Positions 34,259-42,435 are shown, counted from the first letter of the stretch. The stretch: DNA of 43,725 nt from an uncultured Clostridia bacterium (GCA_946531435.1 CAMNAO010000011.1:1-43725), one strand, 5' to 3'. Translations and numbers: made by a program. Notes: generated from the letters alone by a model not told the origin.

Positions 34259-36001
34259 GTGAAGGAGCTGGATCAGGCCATGGAGCCGGAAATCACGGAA
34301 AATACGCCTGTGCCGGAGGATGCTGCAGAAGCACCGGAAGCCGCGGAGGCCGCCGAGCCGGCGGAGATCGCTCAGTCTGGAGAGCCGGCGGAGGGGGCGG
34401 AAGCTTCCGGTTTGCCGGAGGAAGAGCCCTCTGTGGAAGAAGCCCCTGCGGAAGAAGAAACCTCTGCGGAGGATGAAGCGTCTGCGGAGGATGAAGCTTC
34501 TGCGGAGGAAGAAGCCTCTGCGGAGGAAGGAGCATTAACAGAGGAAGATGTTCCCGCAGAGGGAGAGACTTCGGCGGAGGAAGAGTCCCCGGAAGAACAA
34601 AAATCTGAAGATGAGAACCAGGCGGACCGGGATTGGAAAGAGGTCCTCTATGATGTGGTCACCCAGCCGGAAGAAGAAAAACCCCCGAAGAAGAAGCGGA
34701 AGGCGCTGCGGGTGGTGCTGGTGATCCTGGCGGTGCTTTTGTCCCTGGGCCTTGCCGGATTCGCCCTCTTCCATCACATGTATTCCAAGCTGGACACGGA
34801 CCCGGACGATGAGCTGCGGATGGAGGAATCCCTGGAGGCATGGCGCAGCCAGGGAGAGCAGGAGGCTGTGCTGGGAGACGACGGGGATGACTTCGTCTAT
34901 CAGGATCCGGAGCAGCAGCCTCAGGAGGAAGAGCCCCCCATTCCGCCGGAGGAGTACCTGCTGGTGCCCATGGAGGAGGGCCCGGACGCGGAGACCCTGG
35001 CCGCCCGCGCGGAGGAGCTTGCGAAGGAGGCCGAGGAGCGCCAGCGGGAGGCGGACGCCCTGCGGGAGCAGGCGGAAGCCCTGTTGGCGCGCACGGAGGA
35101 GCGCCGCCTTTATGAGGAGGAGCTGGACCGGCAGGAGCAGCAGCGGCTTCAGGATGAGATCCGCGCCGCCATCGAAGCCGACGGCGGCACACCCATTACG
35201 GATGCCAATGTGATGAACATTCTGCTGCTGGGCATCGATACCCGGAACCGGGACGCGGTCTATTCCCGTTCCGACTCCATGATCCTGGTATCGGTCAACA
35301 AGAATACCAAAGAGATCGTTCTCACCAGCTTCATGCGGGATTCCTACGTCTACATGAGGGCCGCGGACACTTATAATCGGCTCAATGCCGCCAACGTCAT
35401 CGGCGGCCCCACCTACACCTGCCAGGTCATCAGCGAGGTCTTCGGCGTCTCGGTGAAGCAGTATGCCCTGGTGAACTTTTTCTCCTTCATCGACGTGGTG
35501 GACGCCATGGGCGGCGTGGATATTGAGGTCCGGGAGGATGAGATTTCCGATCTCAACGACAATCTGGTGCACCAGAACTACGTCCGGGGCTTCGACGATG
35601 AGATGGACTTTGTGGAGCATGGCCCCACGCGGATGATGCACCTCAACGGCAACCAGGCCCTGGCCTATGCCCGGATCCGCTATGTGGGCGGCGACCGGGA
35701 GCGGACGGAGCGCCAGCGCAAGGTCATTACCCTGCTTATGGATAAGGTGCGGGGGCTCAAGCTGACGGAGCTCTATGACCTTCTGGAGGTGATCCTGCCC
35801 CTGGTGAAGACCAATCTTACGGAGCTTGACTGCCTGACGGTGCTGCTGAGCGCGCCGGAGTACCTGGATTACAGCATCAAATCCATCCGGATGCCTGTGG
35901 ATGGCGCCTGGCAGTATTCCCGCATCGATGACAAGAGCGTGGTGGAGATCGTGGATCTGGGCTGGTGCCGCAGCTATCTCAGAAGAGAGATCTACGGATA
36001 A
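34259..36001 (+). CDS. LytR-CpsA-Psr family wall-polymer transferase with acidic repeat tail
   Basis: A 580-residue membrane-anchored enzyme of the LCP family, which transfers polymers such as teichoic acids or capsule from lipid carriers to peptidoglycan. The first 145 residues are extremely acidic and repetitive (Ser-Ala-Glu-Glu repeats), followed by KKKRK and one membrane helix (149-171). A linker, a Glu/Ala/Arg-rich coiled coil (about 243-303) and the LCP domain (318 to about 480: ILLLGIDTRNRD, SRSDSMILVSVN, SFMRDSYV, YARIRYVGGDRERTERQR) follow. The last segment ends near the stop. GTG 34259 is the start, with AAAGGGGG upstream. The tail length is far above that of ordinary LCP proteins. 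Confidence 0.9.
   Translation: MKELDQAMEPEITENTPVPEDAAEAPEAAEAAEPAEIAQSGEPAEGAEASGLPEEEPSVEEAPAEEETSAEDEASAEDEASAEEEASAEEGALTEEDVPAEGETSAEEESPEEQKSEDENQADRDWKEVLYDVVTQPEEEKPPKKKRKALRVVLVILAVLLSLGLAGFALFHHMYSKLDTDPDDELRMEESLEAWRSQGEQEAVLGDDGDDFVYQDPEQQPQEEEPPIPPEEYLLVPMEEGPDAETLAARAEELAKEAEERQREADALREQAEALLARTEERRLYEEELDRQEQQRLQDEIRAAIEADGGTPITDANVMNILLLGIDTRNRDAVYSRSDSMILVSVNKNTKEIVLTSFMRDSYVYMRAADTYNRLNAANVIGGPTYTCQVISEVFGVSVKQYALVNFFSFIDVVDAMGGVDIEVREDEISDLNDNLVHQNYVRGFDDEMDFVEHGPTRMMHLNGNQALAYARIRYVGGDRERTERQRKVITLLMDKVRGLKLTELYDLLEVILPLVKTNLTELDCLTVLLSAPEYLDYSIKSIRMPVDGAWQYSRIDDKSVVEIVDLGWCRSYLRREIYG
34424..34531 (+). repeat. Tandem 18-bp coding repeat in the LCP gene
   Basis: Six successive 18-bp units (the first most diverged) encode the acidic pattern Ser/Pro-Ala-Glu-Glu/Asp-Glu-Ala. 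The middle units differ by only one to three bases, so recent copy-number change is likely. Confidence 0.85.
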
Positions 36002-36026
36002 AAGACGGAAAAGCGCCCCTTGCCTT

Positions 36027-36400
36027 TGAAGTGAACCCCAATAGTTAGACAAACAGTTTTCATTCAGTAACCTGAAGGGTCTGGTATCTGTGTTGAGCAG
36101 GTGTCAGACCCTTTCGTTTTAGCTTGATCCTGCGGTCATTGTAGTAGTCGAGTGAGCCGATGAGTTCCGCGTATTTGTCCGGCTCTTTTTGCGTTTTGGT
36201 ATAATAACAGTATGTGCTGCGAGGGAGGCCGTCAACATCCGGCAACAGCGACAGCTCAGCCTTTCCCCCGGCATCGTTTCTGCATTTTCTTGCTTTTATT
36301 CCCCCGTGTATCTCCTGTTCGGTATTCCCTTTGACATTTAACAACACCCCACTTGTTAGCAGTATACCATACTGTTTAACAAGTGGGGTGCTGTTCACTT
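36027..36400 (-). mobile_element. IS3-family remnant with both ends kept
   Basis: About 374 bp. The left end (36027-36056) reads as the IS3-type terminal repeat with ACCCCAATAGTTAGAC; the right end (36372-36400) resembles its inverse copy (CTGTTTAACAAGTGGGG). Another end-like copy lies at 36343-36362, and together they form a perfect 14-bp inverted repeat (CACCCCACTTGTTA/TAACAAGTGGGGTG at 36345-36358 and 36377-36390). The element lies directly behind the LCP gene. Confidence 0.7.
36060..36398 (-). pseudogene. Deleted IS3-family transposase (OrfB) remnant
   Basis: A 112-codon frame that joins an OrfB N-terminal piece (GLPRSTYCYYTK, then PDKYAE) to the extreme C-terminal piece (LDYYNDRRIKLKRKGLTPAQ). 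The whole DDE catalytic core between them is missing, so it cannot move itself. The beginning of the frame runs through the right-end repeat and is not real transposase. Confidence 0.75.
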
Positions 36401-36404
36401 TGCG

Positions 36405-36765
36405 GCAGGTGCGTATGCTGTTTATGAGTCTTTGCGCGCTTTATACAGCAGCCGGAGAAACCGTAAACCGCTGCAGCGATGGCGGTGATATAGGAGCCCA
36501 TAACATAACCAAGGAAGTACCCATAGGCTCCCAGCTGCATTACACCGGCAAACAGCCGGCAGAAGAAGATATGGCCCACGACTGCGTCCGGGATCGCCGC
36601 GACAAAGCTGAGCTGTAAAGCGCCCCGGGCATGGACGAGACTGTTTGCAGGCGGGCATGAGCATGGAGGCGGGAAGCTCAATGGCGAGTACGAGGAAGCA
36701 CATCTGCATCATGACGCGGCCTGAAGCTCCCGGCGAAATCTTCTCTATGCCTGCCGAGAGAACCG
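36405..36765 (-). pseudogene. Frameshifted membrane-protein remnant (MATE-like)
   Basis: Two overlapping minus-strand frames together give a hydrophobic protein piece: the upstream frame reads SGRVMMQMCFLVLAIELPAS, the next frame NSLVHARGALQLSFVAAIPD, GHIFFCRLFAGVMQL and LGYVMGSYITAIAAAVYGFSG. Joined, they look like the last helices of a multidrug exporter of the MATE type, with a frameshift near 36650 and the C-terminal end lost at the IS remnant. The family call is uncertain. Confidence 0.4.
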
Positions 36766-36806
36766 GACTGCCACGGGAGAGCGATGCCGCTCAATCGTGC
36801 AGTCCG
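36764..36806 (-). terminator. Possible terminator of the sugar operon
   Basis: CGGACTGC (36764-36771) pairs with GCAGTCCG (36799-36806), with an inner GAGCG/CGCTC stem. It lies about 20 nt after the last gene of the operon; no strong T-run follows. Confidence 0.4.
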
Positions 36807-36823
36807 TTCAATGAAGCTTCGTC

Positions 36824-37522
36824 TTATTTTGACTGTCCGTAATAGGCGTTGGGACCGTGCTTACGGGAGAAGTGCTTATCCGAAACATGCTGAGGACAGT
36901 TTCCTACCCGGGGATTGACCATCTCGGTGTAACGGGCCATTTTGGCCACCTCCTCCAGCACCACGGCGTGATATACCGCCTGGGCCGCGTCCTTCCCCCA
37001 GGTGAAGGGACCGTGATTGCTGCAGATGACGGCGGGGACATAGGTGGGATTGATTCCGCGCTCCCGGAAGGTTTCCACGATCACCTTACCGGTGTTTTTC
37101 TCGTAGTCTTCCTCGATCTCCTCGGGGGTCAGCGTTCTGGCGCAGGGAACGGAGCCGTAGAAATAGTCCGCGTGGGTGGTGCCGTAGCAGGGAATATCCC
37201 GTCCGGCCTGGGCCCAGGCTACCGCGTTGGTGCTGTGGGTGTGGACGATGCCGCCGATCTCCGGGAAGGCCCGGTACAGCATGAGGTGGGTCTTGGTGTC
37301 GGAGGAGGGATTCAGTTTCCCCTCCACCCGGTTGCCCTCCAGATCCATCACCACCAGGTCCTCGGGTCGCAGCACGTCATATTCCACGCCGGAGGGCTTG
37401 ATAACAAAGAGCCCTTTTTCCCGGTCGATGCCGGAGACATTGCCCCAGGTGAAGACCACCAGTCCCCGCCGGGGAAGCTCCATATTCGCCTCATAGACTT
37501 CTTTTTTCAGTGCTTCCAACAT
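36824..37522 (-). CDS. L-ribulose-5-phosphate 4-epimerase (AraD/UlaF type)
   Basis: A 232-residue zinc enzyme turning L-ribulose 5-phosphate into D-xylulose 5-phosphate, the entry to the pentose phosphate pathway. The zinc ligands known from E. coli AraD are all here: Asp75, His94 and His96 (VHTHS), His170 (SNHGPF); Asp119 and Tyr228 match the catalytic pair. GGNVSG-like FTWGNVSG and the IKPSG phosphate loop are intact. AGGAGG precedes ATG 37522. It is the last gene of the operon and pairs functionally with the UlaE-like epimerase two genes upstream. AraD, UlaF and SgbE cannot be told apart by eye. Confidence 0.92.
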   Translation of the reverse strand: MLEALKKEVYEANMELPRRGLVVFTWGNVSGIDREKGLFVIKPSGVEYDVLRPEDLVVMDLEGNRVEGKLNPSSDTKTHLMLYRAFPEIGGIVHTHSTNAVAWAQAGRDIPCYGTTHADYFYGSVPCARTLTPEEIEEDYEKNTGKVIVETFRERGINPTYVPAVICSNHGPFTWGKDAAQAVYHAVVLEEVAKMARYTEMVNPRVGNCPQHVSDKHFSRKHGPNAYYGQSK

Positions 37523-37526
37523 GGTT

Positions 37527-38564
37527 TCAATCCTCCTCAAAGCTGTACATGGCGACCTCGTCGGTTTCCCTGTTGGTCATAATGAGATTTCCGTTTTCCA
37601 GCTGGAGGGCATTTGCAGCGCCGACCTGGGTATCAAAGATCCTGAAGCGGTATTCCCCTTTCTCCCATGTGACAAGCAGGGAGTCCATGTCGCCCTTTCG
37701 ATGGCCGATGACCCAGGCGGGTTTTCCCAGGATCTCGCAGGCCCAGGTGGCGTGCAGGAAGTCCAGCCTTTTGGGATAAGTATACTCCAATTGATACTGC
37801 CCCACAAGGTCCATACGGTAGAAATTGAGGGTATCCCCATGGAAGGGAGAAATGCTGGCAAGCTCCGGGACACCGTCGCCGTCGAAATCCAGGAGAACGG
37901 CGTCGGAGGAGGGATCCTCCACCAGCCTGTTGATTGTCCAATCTCCGCCGGGAGCGGCGGGGGGAATAAACTGGTAGACGCCGGAATCACAGCCGATCAC
38001 AGCGGTTTCGACGCCATCGGAAATGTATTTGGAATAGCCGTGGTTTTTCAGCATGCCGTCCATCAGCAGGCTGAGCTCCAACTGGTGGTCCTCGTCAAAA
38101 CCGCTGAGATCCCGGGGCAGCACAGCGGCATAGGTGGCGCCGGGGAAGCGCCAGTCCTCTTTATACTCGTGGCCGGATTTCAGACAGCACACCAGGAGAT
38201 AGTTGACGCCGCCCCGCTGCAGGATGCCGAAGCGGTGAACAAAGGGGGCGTCACAGAGGGTGCGGATCTGCCATTTCCCGCCCCGGGGCTCGGCAATGAC
38301 GATCCTGGCTTCAAGGGAGTCGTTGGGGGAATAGAATTTGTGGGTGGCGAGGAAGGCCCCGTCGCTTCCGGGGATCTGCTGCATGGTCATGACGCCGCCC
38401 GGCTCCTCCCAGACGGTGTCCAGCTTTTCTCCTTCGGCAGAGAAAAGGTAACAGGGATCGTGCTTTTCCGCTGCCACCAGGAAACAGTCCTGCCCTTTGT
38501 AGCGGAGGGGCGCCATGGAATAGCATTTATTCAGGCTTGCGATGACCTTTTTTGTAACCTTCAT
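37527..38564 (-). CDS. Cytosolic FG-GAP/propeller-like protein of unknown function
   Basis: A 345-residue protein without a signal peptide or membrane helix. The sequence is strand-rich with repeating Trp, Tyr and Gly positions, as in a beta-propeller. One clear calcium-loop-like motif, [15 protein letters not shown], is of the FG-GAP/VCBS type; others are degenerate ([11 protein letters not shown]). Such proteins are normally secreted; here the protein appears cytosolic. AGGAG is 8 nt before ATG 38564. It lies 4 nt after the UlaE-like gene and 4 nt before the AraD-like gene, so it belongs to the operon. I cannot assign a function. Confidence 0.7.
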   Translation of the reverse strand: MKVTKKVIASLNKCYSMAPLRYKGQDCFLVAAEKHDPCYLFSAEGEKLDTVWEEPGGVMTMQQIPGSDGAFLATHKFYSPNDSLEARIVIAEPRGGKWQIRTLCDAPFVHRFGILQRGGVNYLLVCCLKSGHEYKEDWRFPGATYAAVLPRDLSGFDEDHQLELSLLMDGMLKNHGYSKYISDGVETAVIGCDSGVYQFIPPAAPGGDWTINRLVEDPSSDAVLLDFDGDGVPELASISPFHGDTLNFYRMDLVGQYQLEYTYPKRLDFLHATWACEILGKPAWVIGHRKGDMDSLLVTWEKGEYRFRIFDTQVGAANALQLENGNLIMTNRETDEVAMYSFEED

Positions 38565-38568
38565 GGAT

Positions 38569-39417
38569 TCACTCCTGTTCTGCCAGAATCCCGCGCATGC
38601 TGCGGCTGGCAATGATGATATTGTTTGTCCAGTCGGGCCGATTCAGGCACCAGAGCTCCGTCACATAGCGGCGGACGCCCAGCTCCCAGGCCGTTTCGAT
38701 GGCCGCGTGAAAATCTACGTGTTGGGTGGGATCGTCGAAATAGAGGTCCCGGAACTGACCGGGCTTGGTGGGCTTCAAATGCAAGGCGATGAGATGACCG
38801 CGCCCGGATCGAAGGTCCTCCAGCACGCTGCTTTGATAGGTAAGCGCAGCGTTGGTCAGGTTTCCGATATCCGGATAGACGCCGAGATAGGGGCTGCCGA
38901 CAGAGTTTACATAAAACATGCTCTTCCAAACCGTGTTCATAAACTCTGTTTCCATGGTTTCAAAGCCAAGAAGGACCCCGGCCTTTGCAGCCATTTCTGC
39001 GGCAAGACGAAGGTTATTCAGAAAGAGGGCCTTCGTATCACCGCTGCTCTCCTCATAATACACGTCATAGCCCGCCAGCTGGATGGTGCGGATCCCCAGA
39101 TCGCAGGCCAGATCAATGGCCCTTTCCATGATCTCCAGGCTCCTGGTTCTTACAACCGGGTCGGGAGAGCCCAGCGGGTACTTCCTGTGGCCGGAGAGAC
39201 ACATGCTTCTGATCGGGAGATCCGCCGCTTCCGCCTCTCGCAGAAGGGCGCGGCGCTCCTCCCGGCTCCAGTTCAGGCGGGCAAGGCGGGCGTCGGACTC
39301 ATCAATGCTGATCTCTACATAGTCATAGCCGTATTCCTTGGCTGTCGTGAGCTTTTCCCGCCAGGAAAGGGCGTCGGGCATGGCTTTCTCATAGAGACCC
39401 AGTTCATATTTTTGCAT
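38569..39417 (-). CDS. L-xylulose-5-phosphate 3-epimerase (UlaE/SgaU type)
   Basis: A 282-residue TIM-barrel isomerase turning L-xylulose 5-phosphate into L-ribulose 5-phosphate in the L-ascorbate route. The match to E. coli UlaE is obvious: LGLYEKAMPDALSW, EISIDESDARLARLNWS, IRSMCLSGHRKYPLGS and IQLAGYDVYYEES. Metal ligands expected in the barrel (Glu in GFETME, Asp in YPDIGN, His in LIALHLKPTKPGQF, Glu in ELWC) are present. I chose ATG 39417; ATG 39429 is an alternative that would overlap the upstream gene by 7 nt with GGAG only 3 nt away. Directly feeds the AraD-like enzyme. Confidence 0.92.
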   Translation of the reverse strand: MQKYELGLYEKAMPDALSWREKLTTAKEYGYDYVEISIDESDARLARLNWSREERRALLREAEAADLPIRSMCLSGHRKYPLGSPDPVVRTRSLEIMERAIDLACDLGIRTIQLAGYDVYYEESSGDTKALFLNNLRLAAEMAAKAGVLLGFETMETEFMNTVWKSMFYVNSVGSPYLGVYPDIGNLTNAALTYQSSVLEDLRSGRGHLIALHLKPTKPGQFRDLYFDDPTQHVDFHAAIETAWELGVRRYVTELWCLNRPDWTNNIIIASRSMRGILAEQE

Positions 39418-39422
39418 GGATC

Positions 39423-40433
39423 TTACCATCCGCTCCGAAAGCGGATCGCGCTCATATCAATTTCCTTGAGTGTGGCACGGCCTGTCTTGGCCATGGTACC
39501 CTTCAGTTCGTCGTTCATGAACATGATCCGGTCATAGACTCCGTCGGCGCCCTTCTTGGAGAAAGCCGTCATCAGTTCACGGGCGACGCCCACAGCGTCA
39601 GCGCCTGCGGCCAGGTATTTAAATACATCTACGCCGCTGTGTACCCCGCAATCGGCAAAGACGGGGTACTCGCTGCCTACGGCGCTCCGAATTTCCTGCA
39701 GCATCATGGCGGGAGGAGCGGCGTAGCACCAGATCCCCTGGTGATGGCTGACGACAATGCCGGCGACGCCCAGCTTTCTGGCGACGATGGCGTCAGCCGG
39801 ATCCAGGATTCCCTTCAGGAAGAAGGGCAGACCGTGGGCGCTGGCTGCCGCCGCATAGCTCTGAATCTCTGCGAGGCTTTTGTGCCCCAACTGTCCGAAG
39901 ACGAAGCCGCAGTCCGCACCGGTATCGTCGAAGCAGTGGTCGATATCCATACAGATCCCAACGGCTCCGGCTTCCGCGGCCTTTTCAATGGCCTCATAGA
40001 TTTTGTCGTTGTCCTGAAAAGGTTTCACACCGCAAACCGCATTGGCTCCGGTATCCGCGACGCGGCGGAACATTTCGTTGTCGATCCAGCCTGTCCACAT
40101 GACGGCGCCTGCACGCTGGATCCCTCGGGCGAAGGCGGCGCTGCCGTCGGGATCAAACCGCTCCAGAAGGGCGAGAGCGGAGGCCATGATAGGGGTGCTG
40201 ACATCCCGGTTCAGGATCCTTGTCTCAGTAGAGGGAGGGACTGCGCCGAGATGACGGTAGACCAGCAGCATGGAGTCCAGATAGGCTCTCGTGATCCGAT
40301 CGGAGCTTCCTGCGGCGCCTTGTCCGATATCCGGAACATATTCCCGTCCCTTTTGGGGGTTTACACTGTCCTTCTTTGCTTCCTTATTCTCAAATGCAGG
40401 GTGCTGAACGGGCGGCCGTTTTGCTTCATCCAT
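39423..40433 (-). CDS. FMN-dependent alpha-hydroxyacid oxidase/dehydrogenase homologue
   Basis: A 336-residue flavoprotein of the lactate-oxidase/glycolate-oxidase family, normally oxidising 2-hydroxyacids. The barrel and FMN features are kept: FFLKGIL with the flavin Lys207, and FADCGVHSGVDVFKYLAAGADAVG near residues 259-282, read in pieces. The active site deviates: the usual SNHGGRQ is SHHQGIW (His230 kept, substrate Arg lost), and the Arg of DGGIRRG is replaced by His-Ser. So the substrate is probably not a plain 2-hydroxycarboxylate. A polar 45-residue N-terminus precedes the barrel. AGGAGG is 8 nt before ATG 40433. Confidence 0.85.
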   Translation of the reverse strand: MDEAKRPPVQHPAFENKEAKKDSVNPQKGREYVPDIGQGAAGSSDRITRAYLDSMLLVYRHLGAVPPSTETRILNRDVSTPIMASALALLERFDPDGSAAFARGIQRAGAVMWTGWIDNEMFRRVADTGANAVCGVKPFQDNDKIYEAIEKAAEAGAVGICMDIDHCFDDTGADCGFVFGQLGHKSLAEIQSYAAAASAHGLPFFLKGILDPADAIVARKLGVAGIVVSHHQGIWCYAAPPAMMLQEIRSAVGSEYPVFADCGVHSGVDVFKYLAAGADAVGVARELMTAFSKKGADGVYDRIMFMNDELKGTMAKTGRATLKEIDMSAIRFRSGW

Positions 40434-40498
40434 GTTCTTTTCCTCCTAAGTGATAGAGATATGATTCCGTATGGATCTGTGTTTTCTGCTCTTTTCCG

Positions 40499-41569
40499 TC
40501 AGGCAAGTGCTTCGTACCCCAGGCTTACTTCCGGGTCGACGGTAAGCGAGAGCTTCCCGCAGCCCTGGAAGGCCAGCTTCCCGATTCGCTTCAGGGAGGA
40601 GGGAAGGATTACCTTTTCCAGGCTTGTACAGTTCTGGAACGCGAAATCACCGATTTCGGTGACGCCCTCGGGAATGGTGATTTCTCTGAGACCGGTGCAG
40701 CCGTAAAACGCATCCTGCCCGATGACGGTGACGCCCTCTGGAATGGAGAACTCACGAAGGCCGGTGCAGGCATAGAAAACAGAATCCTCCAATGCGCGAA
40801 GACCATGGGGAAGCGCTATCGAAGGAAGAGCGGAGCAGCCCGCAAAGGCCCGCTTCTCAATGCGTCTGACACTTTCGGGAATCGTGATCTCCGAAAGATG
40901 GGCGCAGTAGGCAAAGGCGCTCTCCCCGATGGCCCCGGTGCCTTCGGAAATGCTGACGGTTTCGAGGGCGGATACCCCACAGAAGGCACTGTTCCAAATC
41001 GTATCAAGAACTGGGAGAGAGACGGACCTGAGGCCGGAGCTGCCGAGGAAAGCCTGCTTTGCCAGATGGCGGATCCCCTTGGGCAGGCGCAGGGACTCAA
41101 TCTCGTAGGACCCGGAGAATGCGGCAGAGCCGATGCTTTCCAGGCTGTCGGGAAGATTGATGCGCTTGAGCCCGCGGCATCCGGCAAAGCAGCGCTCGCC
41201 GATCTCCTTCAGACCCTCCGGAAGAATGACTTCTTCCATGCCACCGCAGCCCTCGAACACACTGACGCCCAGCTTTTTCAGATTTTTGGAAAGGGTAACG
41301 CCCTTCATATCAAAATTGGTGCTGAAAACCCGGTCGCCCAGTTCTTCCACACTGTCCGGAAGCGTAAACCATTCTACTCCACGGCAGGCGGAGAAAGCGC
41401 CGGAACCGATCCTTTTTACCGTATGCGGAAGATGAATGGCCTTCAACTCCTGGCATCCCTTGAAGGCGTCCTGCCCGATGGCGGCGACCCCCTCCGGGAT
41501 CGTCACCTCGGTGACGCCCTCTTCAGAGGTATAGCGCACAAGCACATTGTTCTCGATCACCATTGCCAT
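40499..41569 (-). CDS. Cytosolic BspA-type leucine-rich repeat protein
   Basis: A 356-residue protein made almost wholly of 14 LRR_5 (BspA-like) repeats of about 23 residues, each with the pattern IPEGVxxIGxxAFxGCxxL. BspA proteins are usually secreted adhesins; this one has neither signal peptide nor anchor (start MAMVIENNVLVRYT), so it is probably cytosolic. AGGAGG is 6 nt before ATG 41569. It stands 11 nt after the MBL-fold gene and 65 nt before the FMN enzyme gene, in the middle of the sugar operon. A scaffolding or binding part is inference. Confidence 0.85.
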   Translation of the reverse strand: MAMVIENNVLVRYTSEEGVTEVTIPEGVAAIGQDAFKGCQELKAIHLPHTVKRIGSGAFSACRGVEWFTLPDSVEELGDRVFSTNFDMKGVTLSKNLKKLGVSVFEGCGGMEEVILPEGLKEIGERCFAGCRGLKRINLPDSLESIGSAAFSGSYEIESLRLPKGIRHLAKQAFLGSSGLRSVSLPVLDTIWNSAFCGVSALETVSISEGTGAIGESAFAYCAHLSEITIPESVRRIEKRAFAGCSALPSIALPHGLRALEDSVFYACTGLREFSIPEGVTVIGQDAFYGCTGLREITIPEGVTEIGDFAFQNCTSLEKVILPSSLKRIGKLAFQGCGKLSLTVDPEVSLGYEALA

Positions 41570-41580
41570 GCTTTTCCTCC

Positions 41581-42369
41581 TTATTCCATTCTGGCGCTGT
41601 CATAGAGGACAGCAGCGTTTTCATATAGATGCATTTTGAGAGTGCCGTCTCCGGCTGAAAGGTCGGCAGCGGTCTGTCCCGCGGCAATCTCCTCGCAGGC
41701 CTTGGCCACGGTGAGGAGGTATTCCCCGGAAAGCGGATGAAGGGAGCGCCCGCAATAAAAACGCAGTTCTCCGCCGCGCTCATTTGCCAGCTTCTTCAGG
41801 CCATCCGCATAGTCGGCGATCCCCTTCCGGTCCAGGTACGGAAGAATGGTGCGTTCGCTGCCCACCGCGTCGCCCAGGAAACAGAGCTTGCCCTCTCCGT
41901 TCAGAATCACAAAGGATCCGGGCGTGTTGCCGGGAAACGGCCGCGGCATGATGTGCTGCCGCCCGATGGCAAGAAAACCGGGACGCAGCTCTTCAAAGGC
42001 CGCATTTCCCGTGGGGCTGACAGCTCTGCCATAGCTCAATACCTCTGCGGGGATGGATGGCGTCGGATCGTCAAAGCGCAGCGCCTGATCCTTTGAGGAG
42101 ACGAAGGCCTCATCAAACTGAAACGCAGCGCCGATGCATTCCGGCTTCCCGCTGGTGCAATAGAGTACGAAAGGCTTGCCTGTGCCGGTAAAGCCTTCGA
42201 TGTACTTGCGCAGGCTCCCGGAAATCCCGAGACCGGCATTGATGACCGCCGTCTTTTCCAGTCCGGTAATGACGCCGATGGAAAGCCGAAGCTGCGGGCC
42301 GTAGGATTCGGTTACGAGGTAGGCGTTGTCACCGATCTTTTGATGACTGAAAAACTGAAATTGCTGCAT
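41581..42369 (-). CDS. Metallo-beta-lactamase-fold protein with degenerate metal site
   Basis: A 262-residue protein with the fold pattern of MBL hydrolases: NAYLVTE, AVINAGLG (normally LIDTGxG), PFPGNTPGSFVIL (normally PGHTPGS) and KLCFLGDAV. The metal-binding THxHxDHxG motif reads TSGKPECIG at residues 72-80, so His, His, Asp and His are Ser, Lys, Glu and Cys; the third His is Asn148, and the last His region has no GHG. Only Asp167 is kept. Either it is a non-catalytic binding protein or it uses another chemistry. ATG 42369 has GGGAG 10 nt upstream. It is the first gene of the operon, behind the promoter at 42407-42435. Confidence 0.78.
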   Translation of the reverse strand: MQQFQFFSHQKIGDNAYLVTESYGPQLRLSIGVITGLEKTAVINAGLGISGSLRKYIEGFTGTGKPFVLYCTSGKPECIGAAFQFDEAFVSSKDQALRFDDPTPSIPAEVLSYGRAVSPTGNAAFEELRPGFLAIGRQHIMPRPFPGNTPGSFVILNGEGKLCFLGDAVGSERTILPYLDRKGIADYADGLKKLANERGGELRFYCGRSLHPLSGEYLLTVAKACEEIAAGQTAADLSAGDGTLKMHLYENAAVLYDSARME

Positions 42370-42406
42370 ACTTGCGTCTCTCCCTTCGCTCGATGATGCT
42401 GCTGTA

Positions 42407-42435
42407 AGCCTATCACAGAATTTCGGGATAGTCAA
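42407..42435 (-). promoter_or_regulatory. Promoter of the sugar operon
   Basis: Minus strand TTGACT (42430-42435), 17-bp spacer and a poor -10, TAGGCT (42407-42412). The weak -10 suggests activation by a regulator, plausibly the divergent SorC protein. Confidence 0.5.

Noticed and set aside
34424..34531. Possible CRISPR-like array in the LCP gene
   Set aside because: The units are 18-bp in-frame coding repeats with no spacers.
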